The notes beneath the pieces were generated by a model that worked only from the letters and a program-made list of their open reading frames with translations, was not told where the DNA came from and did no database searches. A DNA stretch of 64,000 nucleotides from Colwellia sp. MB3u-45 (GTDB lineage Bacteria > Pseudomonadota > Gammaproteobacteria > Enterobacterales > Alteromonadaceae), in NCBI RefSeq assembly GCF_014077005.1, contig NZ_JACGVC010000047.1, positions 124,001 to 188,000 of the forward strand, in the 5' to 3' direction. Shown here one piece after another: positions 55,895-64,000 of the stretch. The position numbers were made by a program, and so were the translations under genes. Every line of letters starts with the position of its first letter. The first letter of the stretch is position 1.

Positions 55895-56734
55895 ATGCAG
55901 AAGCTAATGCCAAAACTAATACAAAAGTTAAGACAAAAGTTACTCCCGCTATGCATTATTTGGCTGGCCTTACAAGCCAGCCATGCTTGTGCACTCGACA
56001 AACCAAAACAGACTAAGCCCTTACGTATCGCGGTAGCCGCAAACTTTGCGCCTGCCCTTAAAATATTGCTGGCTAACCTACCCAACAAAGACGCTATTAA
56101 CGTTCAAATGATCAGCGCAGCGACCGGTACCTTATATCTGCAAATAAAACACGGCGCACCCTTTGATTTGTTTTTATCTGCCGATTCAATGCGACCTGAA
56201 TTACTTGAACAAGAAAAGCTAATAATAGCCGACAGTCGCAAAACTTATGCCTACGGGCAAATTGCTTTGTGGTCAGCTACTCGAGCATTATCTGGCTTAA
56301 GTGAGCTTAATCATTATTCCGGTAAGTTAGCTATTGCCAATCCAGATACCGCCCCCTATGGCAAGGCGGCTCAACAGGCGTTAACAAAATTATCGCTCTG
56401 GCCGCAGGTTCAAAACAATTTAATCACCGGTATGAATATCAACCAAACCTTTCAACAAGTTCGCAGTCAAGCTGTGCCGTTTGGTATTGTGGCGTACAGC
56501 CAATTAGCCATGAATAAATATCAAGGGATCATTATTCCGCCTGAATATTACCAGCCCATTTCCCAGCAATTAGTGATTATTAAATCTAGCCAACAAGTCA
56601 AATTAGCACAGCAAATCAGTGATTTTATTTTACAGGAAGATAACCAAGAGAAATTAGTACAACTCGGTTATTTACCGATAAAATCCATACCATTGATAGA
56701 AAAAAATAACCAGGTCAATACACAATATGACTGA
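55895..56734 (+). CDS. modA: Molybdate ABC transporter, periplasmic binding protein
   Basis: Binds molybdate in the periplasm for the ModBC importer. The 279-residue protein has a signal peptide (about residues 1-34, LLPLCIIWLALQASHACA), then the ModA fold: RIAVAANFAPALKIL, ISAATGTLYLQIKHGAPFDLF, the LAIANPDTAPYGKAAQQAL and FGIVAYSQLA stretches. Ser and Tyr ligand residues in these segments fit oxyanion binding. It overlaps modB by 8 bp, 23 bp after moaB, so uptake and cofactor synthesis appear to be co-transcribed. Confidence 0.95.
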   Translation: MQKLMPKLIQKLRQKLLPLCIIWLALQASHACALDKPKQTKPLRIAVAANFAPALKILLANLPNKDAINVQMISAATGTLYLQIKHGAPFDLFLSADSMRPELLEQEKLIIADSRKTYAYGQIALWSATRALSGLSELNHYSGKLAIANPDTAPYGKAAQQALTKLSLWPQVQNNLITGMNINQTFQQVRSQAVPFGIVAYSQLAMNKYQGIIIPPEYYQPISQQLVIIKSSQQVKLAQQISDFILQEDNQEKLVQLGYLPIKSIPLIEKNNQVNTQYD

Positions 56735-57425
56735 TATTTCAGCCGACTTACTCGCGCTTATAACCACCTTGAAAATGGCGGCGGTGACTACGGTTATCTT
56801 GCTCATAATAGGTACGCCAATGGCGTGGTATTTAGCCAAGTGGCAAAGTCGATTCAAAGTTTTTTTTGAGGCCGTGGTCGCTTTACCCTTAGTATTGCCG
56901 CCCACCGTATTAGGCTTTTACTTACTGTTAGCCTTTTCACCCACCTCCTTACCAGGGCAGTTATGGCAAAGTGCAACGGGCAGCCAGCTCGCCTTTAGTT
57001 TTAGCGCTATTGTTATAGGTTCAGTACTCTATTCACTACCCTTTGTTGTACAACCCTTACAAAAAGCTTTTGAACAGCTAGGTGATCACCACCTTGAGGC
57101 CGCCGCTATGCTGGGTGCTGGTCCGATAGATCGTTTCTTTAGTGTGGTACTGCCGTTAACTAAGGCCAGCTTTATTACGGCAACCGCATTAGGTTTTGCG
57201 CATACCGTGGGTGAATTTGGCGTGGTGCTGATGATTGGCGGTAATATTCCTGGTGAAACGCGGGTACTCTCTATCGCTTTATTCGATCATGTTGAAGCCT
57301 TTAATTACGCTAACGCCCACCTGCTCTCGGCCGGATTATTAATTGCCTCATTAATACTCTTGTCTTTGGTTTATTTATTGGGTAATAACTTCAATAAAAA
57401 GCAGCAAGGGACTGTGAAACTATGA
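56727..57425 (+). CDS. modB: Molybdate ABC transporter permease
   Basis: Inner-membrane permease with five to six helices, 232 residues. N-terminal TLKMAAVTTVILLIIGTPMA, PLVLPPTVLGFYLLLAF, and the EAA cytoplasmic loop near EAAAMLGAGPIDRFFSVVLP that contacts ModC. HTVGEFGVVLMIGGNIPGET is highly characteristic of ModB. Start overlaps modA, and its stop overlaps the modC start by 4 bp (ATGA). Confidence 0.95.
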   Translation: MTDISADLLALITTLKMAAVTTVILLIIGTPMAWYLAKWQSRFKVFFEAVVALPLVLPPTVLGFYLLLAFSPTSLPGQLWQSATGSQLAFSFSAIVIGSVLYSLPFVVQPLQKAFEQLGDHHLEAAAMLGAGPIDRFFSVVLPLTKASFITATALGFAHTVGEFGVVLMIGGNIPGETRVLSIALFDHVEAFNYANAHLLSAGLLIASLILLSLVYLLGNNFNKKQQGTVKL

Positions 57426-58639
57426 GCCGCATAGACAACTCAAATAATTCAAGCGCTATACGCAATATAAGCGACGAACAGCTAGCCGTTGCACAGCCAA
57501 AACGTGCTGCCCCCTCAACATTAGCCTTGGCGTTTAAATTGGCGTTTAGCCATCTTGAAATAAGCATTAAACAAAACATTAGCATTTCAGCGATTACCGG
57601 TATTTATGGTGATTCTGGCTCAGGAAAATCAAGTTTACTACGCGTTATCGCCGGCCTTGAACCGCGAGCAAAAGGCCAAGTTTCATTAAATGGCACAGTG
57701 CTACAAGATAGCGACAACAAAGCTTTTATTAAAGCGGAGAAAAGACAAATTGGGCTAGTTTTTCAAGACAGTCGTTTATTTCCACACTTAAGTGTTTACC
57801 AAAACTTAGCTTATGGCGCAAAACGCCAAACCAACCGACAACTGACCATTGAAAAGGTACTGGCGTTAACGCAATTAAACCAACTACAGCATCAAAATGT
57901 CACGCTGCTGTCTGGTGGTGAAAAGCAAAGGGTATCGATTGCTAGGGCGCTATTAGCCGAGCCTAAATTGTTGTTATTGGACGAGCCTTTCAGTGCCTTA
58001 GATAAAAGCACTAAATCGCAAATGTTGACGATATTAAAAGCCATTCAACAACAGCTTCAGCTGCCTATGCTTTATGTCAGTCACAGTTTAAGTGAGTTAC
58101 AATATATCGCCGATCAATTGGTGGTAGTTTCAGCAGGAAAAATAACCCAAGTAGCCCCTATTCACCAAGCAATTCACCAGCTAAACAGTCGCGGTGAAAC
58201 TAGCCCTAAAACCAGTTTGTCATTAACTATCGCTGAACATTTACCTGATTATGGCCTAACTCGACTGACACTACCGGCAAAAAAGAGCACAAGCAAAAAC
58301 CATAATATCTATTTACCCATACTAGAACAAAGCAATAGTCAGCGTTTAATTTCTCAGCAATTACCTTGCATTATTTATGCGCGCGATATTAGCATCAGTA
58401 AAACCAAACCCGAGCACAGCTCGATTGTAAATCACCTGCCGGCAAGTATTAGCGTAATACAATACAACAAAACCAATGCGTTAGTGACATTGAAAGCTAA
58501 CGAGCAAGAGTTTTACGCCCAAATAAGTTTATGGTCAGCAAAACGTATGGCGCTAACCACAGAGTCAAAGGTGTATATTCAATTTAAAGCCAATGCCGTA
58601 CATAGTTATTATTTTACGGAGCCAACAGCCAATGCTTAG
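57422..58639 (+). CDS. modC: Molybdate ABC transporter ATP-binding protein
   Basis: ATPase of the molybdate importer. Walker A GDSGSGKSS lies near residue 64, followed by a Q-loop VFQDSRLFPHLSV, the signature LSGGEKQRVSIARALLAEP and Walker B LLLLDEPFSALD. An unusually long C-terminal part (about residues 255-405) carries a TOBE/MOP-type segment (NHLPASISVIQYNKTNALVT) preceded by a linker that is not obviously conserved. E. coli ModC is about 352 residues, so this one is about 50 longer. Overlaps both modB and moeB. Confidence 0.94.
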   Translation: MSRIDNSNNSSAIRNISDEQLAVAQPKRAAPSTLALAFKLAFSHLEISIKQNISISAITGIYGDSGSGKSSLLRVIAGLEPRAKGQVSLNGTVLQDSDNKAFIKAEKRQIGLVFQDSRLFPHLSVYQNLAYGAKRQTNRQLTIEKVLALTQLNQLQHQNVTLLSGGEKQRVSIARALLAEPKLLLLDEPFSALDKSTKSQMLTILKAIQQQLQLPMLYVSHSLSELQYIADQLVVVSAGKITQVAPIHQAIHQLNSRGETSPKTSLSLTIAEHLPDYGLTRLTLPAKKSTSKNHNIYLPILEQSNSQRLISQQLPCIIYARDISISKTKPEHSSIVNHLPASISVIQYNKTNALVTLKANEQEFYAQISLWSAKRMALTTESKVYIQFKANAVHSYYFTEPTANA

Positions 58640-59378
58640 CAACCAAGAAAAATTACGTTTTAGTCGTCAAACCATGTTAAAAAACATTGGCGAACAAGGT
58701 CAACAAGCCCTTAAGAAGGCCAGTGTATTAATTATCGGTGTCGGTGGTTTAGGTAACCCTGCTAGTCTTTATTTAAATGCCGCCGGTGTCGGTAATATTT
58801 ACTTAGCCGATGGCGACAATATTGAACTTAGCAACCTGCACCGGCAAATATTGTTTACCGAAACAGATATTGGCCAAAATAAAGCCGATACCAGTGCAGA
58901 GAAGTTGCAACAGCTTAATAGCGCTACCAACATTGAAGTGCTCGATGAAATGCTTGATGCAGAACTGGCTGATTACTATCTGCCACTGGTTGATTTAGTG
59001 CTTGACTGCACTGACAACATCAACAGCCGTTATTTAATTAATCAAAAGTGTATCGAACATAAAAAGCCTTTAATTATTGGCGCAGCAACCGGCTTTGACG
59101 GACAACATATGTTTGTTAATCCGAACATAGCTGACAGTGCATGTTATCAATGTTTATTTCCTGCCCATAAAAAGCCGCCAGAAAATAATTGCCAAACTAT
59201 CGGCATATTAGGCCCAGTACTGGCTATTATTGGTGGTATGCAAGCATTGCAAGCCATTAAGTTTTTAACTGGCCATGCAGTCGCCACAAATCAATTAAAT
59301 ATTTTTGATGGTTTACATAATTCATGGCAGCAATTCACCCTAAAAAAGCAGGCTAATTGCCCTATTTGCTCAGGATAA
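58632..59378 (+). CDS. moeB: MoeB/ThiF-family molybdopterin-synthase adenylyltransferase
   Basis: Adenylylates the C-terminus of MoaD (or ThiS). The 248-residue protein has VLIIGVGGLGNPASLYLNAA (nucleotide site), DGDNIELSNLHRQ, DCTDNINSRYLINQ and paired zinc cysteines in ACYQCLFP and NCPICSG. Placement at the end of the mo operon favours MoeB over ThiF, though one enzyme can serve both. The ATG at 58632 (MLSNQEKLRFSRQTML) overlaps modC by 8 bp; the longer upstream start inside modC is unlikely. Confidence 0.9.
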   Translation: MLSNQEKLRFSRQTMLKNIGEQGQQALKKASVLIIGVGGLGNPASLYLNAAGVGNIYLADGDNIELSNLHRQILFTETDIGQNKADTSAEKLQQLNSATNIEVLDEMLDAELADYYLPLVDLVLDCTDNINSRYLINQKCIEHKKPLIIGAATGFDGQHMFVNPNIADSACYQCLFPAHKKPPENNCQTIGILGPVLAIIGGMQALQAIKFLTGHAVATNQLNIFDGLHNSWQQFTLKKQANCPICSG

Positions 59379-59527
59379 ATTTTAACGGGGTATATGGAAT
59401 TTATTGGGTAAGACTGGTGACTTATCAGCTAAAACAAGCCACCTTTTAAGATTTTCCTTTGACGTTTAAGCCTATGGTTAAGGCGTAAACTGAACTCAGC
59501 TTAGATCAGCTAAGTTTAGATCAAGAA

Positions 59528-60694
<1,167 letters not shown>

Positions 60695-60810
60695 TTAAAA
60701 CACTCCAAAATTTTATTTTCTGCTACATATTATAAATGATTTATTTCAAATAGTTTTGAAAAATGTCATTTTTTATACAATTTGTAACGAATAACTATAA
60801 ATTACCTGCA

Positions 60811-60840
60811 AAAAAAAACCCTGCGTAAAAGCAGGGCTTT
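60811..60840 (-). terminator. Intrinsic terminator of rplU-rpmA
   Basis: On the minus strand CCCTGC-TTTTAC-GCAGGG, flanked by AAAG on one side and an eight-to-nine T run on the other, about 20 bases past the rpmA stop. Strong intrinsic terminator separating the ribosomal genes from obgE. Confidence 0.92.
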
Positions 60841-60856
60841 ATAAGTTTGCGTATTA

Positions 60857-61114
60857 CTACTCAGCAACAATACTTACAAACTTGCGGTTTTTAGGACCTT
60901 TTACTTCAAATTGTACTTTACCATCAGATAAAGCAAATAGAGTGTGGTCTTTACCGATACCCATGTTGCTACCAGCGTGGAAACGAGTACCACGTTGACG
61001 AACAATAATGTTACCCGCTAAAACGGCTTCGCCGCCAAAACGCTTAACACCTAGGCGTTTTGCTTCTGAATCACGACCGTTACGTGTACTACCCGCAGCT
61101 TTCTTATGTGCCAT
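60857..61114 (-). CDS. rpmA: 50S ribosomal protein L27
   Basis: An 85-residue ribosomal protein with the conserved N-terminus [39 protein letters not shown] and [11 protein letters not shown], identical in order and length to bacterial L27. Its N-terminal tail reaches the peptidyl-transferase centre. It lies 16 bp after rplU on the same strand. Confidence 0.99.
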   Translation of the reverse strand: MAHKKAAGSTRNGRDSEAKRLGVKRFGGEAVLAGNIIVRQRGTRFHAGSNMGIGKDHTLFALSDGKVQFEVKGPKNRKFVSIVAE

Positions 61115-61130
61115 TGTAAATCGCTCCTAG

Positions 61131-61442
61131 TTAGCCGTTAATGCCAGTAATTTTCACTTCAGTGAACCATTGACGATGGCCCGCTTCTTTGCGTGAATGC
61201 TTACGACGTTTGAATTTAACAATTTTAACTTTGTCAGCGCGACCTTGGTTTACAACCTCAGCAACAACTTTACCACCAGCAATGTAAGGCGCGCCTACAT
61301 TGATGCTCTCGCCATCGGCGATCATTAAAACGTTTTCGAATTCTACTGCAGCACCAATTTCAAGTTCAATCTTCTCTAAACGAACTGTTTGGCCTTCAGT
61401 TACACGATGCTGTTTACCACCGCTTTGGAATACCGCGTACAT
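61131..61442 (-). CDS. rplU: 50S ribosomal protein L21
   Basis: The 103-residue L21 protein, which binds 23S rRNA together with L20. It has [18 protein letters not shown] at the start, [19 protein letters not shown] and [20 protein letters not shown] near the C-terminus. The ATG at 61440-61442 has GGAG 6-7 bases upstream and gives the standard length; the eight upstream codons to 61466 are not used by family members. First gene of rplU-rpmA, divergent from ispB. Confidence 0.99.
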   Translation of the reverse strand: MYAVFQSGGKQHRVTEGQTVRLEKIELEIGAAVEFENVLMIADGESINVGAPYIAGGKVVAEVVNQGRADKVKIVKFKRRKHSRKEAGHRQWFTEVKITGING

Positions 61443-61683
61443 AGCTACTCCGTACTGCGTCATCATCTAGGGACGACGCTTAAATTTAAAATTATAGGGC
61501 GCGAATTCTACGCGAAGAAATCAGTCAGAGCAAGCATAAAAGTAATGATTTATTATTATTTTTACTAAACTAAAAACTTATCACTCGGAAAACTTCTATC
61601 GTCATGAAATTCGTGTAAAATTACCCCGTGAAATTACTAGTATTCTAACACTAAAGTACATCTAAGGTAACTTGTTACGTTCT

Positions 61684-62655
61684 ATGAATATCAAAAATAT
61701 CCAAGCTTTGGCTCAACAAGACATGACAGCTGTCAACGATCTTATCTTTTCAAAACTTCATTCTGATGTGGCGCTGATTAATCAATTAGGCGTTTATATT
61801 ATTAATGGTGGTGGTAAACGTATGCGTCCCCTACTCACGGTATTAGCGGCAAGAGCTATTGGCTATCAAGGCAATGAGCATTTACAACTTGCAGCAATAG
61901 TTGAGTTTATCCATACCTCAACCTTACTACATGACGACGTTGTAGATGAGTCAAATATGCGCCGAGGCCGTGAAACCGCCAATGCTATGTTTGGTAACAG
62001 TGCTAGTGTCTTGGTAGGTGATTTTTTGTATTCTCGCTCATTTCAAATGATGAGTGAGTTACGTAACTTAAACATCATGGATATTTTATCCGATGCAACC
62101 AATATCATTGCTGAAGGTGAAGTGCTGCAATTAATGAATTGTAATGACCCCGACACCACAGAAGATAGCTACATGAAGGTTATTTACTGCAAAACAGCTA
62201 AATTATTTGAAGCCGCCACGCGACTTGCTGCGGTCATTGCCAAACAAGATCAAGCAACAGAAACCGCCATGCTAAATTATGGTAAACATTTAGGCACTGC
62301 CTTTCAGCTGGTTGACGACATTATGGATTATACCGCTGATGCACAAGCCATGGGCAAAAATGTTGGCGATGATCTCGCTGAAGGTAAGCCTACCCTGCCA
62401 CTTTTATACGCTATGGCACATGGCAATGAACAACAAAAAAGTATGATCCGCAGCGCGATTAAGCATGGCGATGGTATGGAGCATTTAGACGATATACTCG
62501 CCGCCATGAAAGAAACGGGCGCTTTAGTCTATACCCAAGATAAAGCCGAGCAAGAAGCAGATAAAGCCATTAATGCGATTGCCATACTGCCTGAGTCAGC
62601 ATACAAACAAGCCTTAATTTCATTAGCCCATATAGCTGCTAATCGTAACCATTAA
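61684..62655 (+). CDS. ispB: Octaprenyl diphosphate synthase
   Basis: Long-chain trans-polyprenyl synthase that makes the ubiquinone side chain. The 323-residue protein has GGGKRMRPLLTVLAARA, the first Asp-rich motif LLHDDVVDE, GNSASVLVGDFLYSRSF, and the second motif LVDDIMDYTAD, closely like E. coli IspB (323). MNIKNIQALAQQDM at 61684 aligns with known starts; a TTG four codons upstream has a nearer AAGG but is less likely. Divergent from rplU, followed by a terminator. Confidence 0.95.
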   Translation: MNIKNIQALAQQDMTAVNDLIFSKLHSDVALINQLGVYIINGGGKRMRPLLTVLAARAIGYQGNEHLQLAAIVEFIHTSTLLHDDVVDESNMRRGRETANAMFGNSASVLVGDFLYSRSFQMMSELRNLNIMDILSDATNIIAEGEVLQLMNCNDPDTTEDSYMKVIYCKTAKLFEAATRLAAVIAKQDQATETAMLNYGKHLGTAFQLVDDIMDYTADAQAMGKNVGDDLAEGKPTLPLLYAMAHGNEQQKSMIRSAIKHGDGMEHLDDILAAMKETGALVYTQDKAEQEADKAINAIAILPESAYKQALISLAHIAANRNH

Positions 62656-62667
62656 GTCTCTGGCCAA

Positions 62668-62716
62668 ATAAACAACAGTTATTTTATAACTAACTGTTGT
62701 TTATATTTATTTTTTG
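62668..62716 (+). terminator. Intrinsic terminator after ispB
   Basis: ATAAACAACAGTTA (62668-62681), a 9-base loop, TAACTGTTGTTTAT (62691-62704), then a T-rich tract to 62716. A 14-bp perfect stem on the plus strand, just after the ispB stop. Confidence 0.9.
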
Positions 62717-62794
62717 AGATTATTTTACAGCGCTAGTCAAGCCATAAAAATATTTGCTATAGTCTTCTTATCATTTTTGATAGTAGTATAAAGC

Positions 62795-63883
62795 ATGCCA
62801 AGCCAACCCAAAATTAACCGCCTAAGCATTACTCAACGCGCCTTTGGCACTTTAAGTAATGGCGAAAGCGCAACACTTTTTACCTTATCAAATACTCACG
62901 GTGTTCGAGTAAAAATCAGTAATTACGGCGGCATTATTGTTGCTTTGGAAACCTTAGATAAAAATGCTGTTTCAAGCGATATTGTCTTGGGTTATGACGA
63001 CATTAAAGCTTATGAAAATGACCCGTATTATTTAGGTGCTATTATCGGCCGTTATGCCGGTAGGATAGATCAAGGACTCTTGTCTATTGACGATAAAACT
63101 TATCAGCTTGATATCAATAATAATGACAATCAGCTTCATGGTGGTCACAAGGCGCTAAACAAAAAACTCTGGCAGGCAACCACTGAAATTTCGGCTGAAA
63201 AAATCAGCTTAATACTGCATCATACCAGTCCTGATGGTGATAACGGTTTTCCAGGCAATGTCGAGTTCACAGTAAAATATAGCCTTAATTGTCGCAACGA
63301 ACTAGCCGTAGAATACTTTGCCAACACTGATAAAACTACCGTAATTAACCTAACTCAGCATAGCTATTTCAACCTCGCTGGGCATAAATCTGGTGATATC
63401 TATCAGCATCAGATTCAAATAAACGCTGATTATTTTTTACCGATGAATGAAGATATTTACCCAACAGGTGAAATTAGAGCCGTGCTAAATAGCGCGCACG
63501 ACTTCAGTCAGTTATCCGCTTTAGGTAAAAACATTAATTCAAACGACGAACAAGTGATTATCGCTAAAGGATACGACAATTATTGGTTAAGCAATGATAA
63601 TGTTATCAGTGGTGAAATATTTGCAGCAAGAGCATTTGAACCTAACTCTGGCCGGCAATTAACTATGTATAGCGCTCAACCTTGCTTGATTTTATACACA
63701 GCTAATTATATTGATGGCAGCCAAACAGGTAAAGAACACTGCGTTTATCAACAACATTCAGCCTTTTGTTTTGAACCGCAAAACTTAGCTACCCGTATTA
63801 ACGGCGCTAATATAAACAACACCATAGTGCGGCCAGAACAGCCTTTTTATAGCCAAACTCGCTTTGTGTTTGAAACGGTATAA
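62795..63883 (+). CDS. galM: Aldose 1-epimerase (mutarotase)
   Basis: Interconverts alpha and beta anomers of galactose/glucose. The 362-residue protein has VKISNYGGIIVALE, the sugar-binding NDNQLHGGHKALNKKLW (catalytic His region), NLTQHSYFNLAG (second catalytic His) and the C-terminal ENC.FQ-like FCFEPQNLATRING, in GalM order. The gene stands alone on the plus strand after ispB; the other Leloir gene in the window, galE, is at the far left end. Confidence 0.92.
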   Translation: MPSQPKINRLSITQRAFGTLSNGESATLFTLSNTHGVRVKISNYGGIIVALETLDKNAVSSDIVLGYDDIKAYENDPYYLGAIIGRYAGRIDQGLLSIDDKTYQLDINNNDNQLHGGHKALNKKLWQATTEISAEKISLILHHTSPDGDNGFPGNVEFTVKYSLNCRNELAVEYFANTDKTTVINLTQHSYFNLAGHKSGDIYQHQIQINADYFLPMNEDIYPTGEIRAVLNSAHDFSQLSALGKNINSNDEQVIIAKGYDNYWLSNDNVISGEIFAARAFEPNSGRQLTMYSAQPCLILYTANYIDGSQTGKEHCVYQQHSAFCFEPQNLATRINGANINNTIVRPEQPFYSQTRFVFETV

Positions 63884-64000
63884 CGTGAATTACCTATGCA
63901 TCAGTGCTTGTTATGGATTCACGTTTATGCCGTCGAATAGCCGGTTAGCATGATGGGATGTCATGCTGAATATATTGCTAAATCAAGATGATGGACTAAA
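63884..64000. other. Right-end intergenic sequence entering a REP
   Basis: No gene in the last 117 bp. The final 11 bases (GATGGACTAAA from 63990) are the start of another REP-like repeat cut by the window edge. ATTCACGTTTATGCC and a GTGAATTACC mirror one another loosely near 63887-63930. Confidence 0.6.

Noticed and set aside
57422-58639. Fusion of ModC with an extra catalytic domain
   Set aside because: The longer C-terminal part has only a TOBE/MOP-like segment and low-complexity linker; no other domain motif was found.

Overview
The window looks like a chromosomal segment of a low-GC marine gammaproteobacterium of the Alteromonadales, most like Colwellia or Thalassotalea. This rests on proteins close to gammaproteobacterial versions of CysDNC, SerA, ThrABC, MoaA, IspB, YebG and DbpA, on A+T-rich codon use, and on the clustering of rplU-rpmA-obgE next to ispB. 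No sequence search was run, so the genus is an inference.

Layout. (1) 1-7945, minus strand: partial galE, a DHH-family phosphoesterase, then a sulfate-assimilation cluster (cysC, an SLC13-type permease, cysN, cysD). (2) 8418-36163, minus strand: a large envelope-polysaccharide locus. In order of transcription it holds an SLBB/Wza-like export protein, tviB- and tviC-like genes (UDP-HexNAc uronate synthesis), wzz, wecA, gmm, manC, manB, gmd, colC/fcl, colD, wzx, four glycosyltransferases around a Wzy-like polymerase, a WecG/TagA-type transferase, ugd, a UDP-glucuronate 4-epimerase, galU and pgi. The middle (about 13.9-21.5 kb) is visibly more A+T-rich and holds the strain-variable genes. (3) 37068-42381, plus strand: a POT peptide transporter, 5-formyl-THF cyclo-ligase, rpiA and serA. 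(4) 42654-47581, minus strand: the threonine operon thrABC with a readable leader peptide and attenuator. (5) 48051-53289, minus strand: a YgjP-type metallopeptidase, SOS-regulated yebG, dbpA, an alpha/beta hydrolase and moeA. (6) 53691-59378, plus strand: a tight molybdenum-cofactor and molybdate-uptake operon (moaA, mobA, moaB, modABC, moeB/thiF-like). (7) 59528-63883: obgE, rpmA, rplU (minus), then ispB and galM (plus).

The polysaccharide locus predicts a Wzx/Wzy-type glycan started on GlcNAc-PP-undecaprenol, containing a 3,6-dideoxyhexose (colitose), probably attached by a GT11 enzyme, plus acidic sugars from two UDP-uronate routes (GlcA/GalA and GlcNAcA/GalNAcA). galU and pgi supply the hexose-phosphate and UDP-glucose precursors.

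The most unusual non-coding feature is a family of intergenic composite repeats: REP-like palindromes with a GTAG head (GTAGG-TYGGACTTTAGTCC), arranged as inverted pairs inside units of about 190-217 bp that are often tandem. They occur in at least seven intergenic places and at the right edge. A second family, based on AGCTGTCAG and with MITE-like inverted ends, sits in many of the same gaps. No transposase, CRISPR array, rRNA or tRNA gene was recognised.
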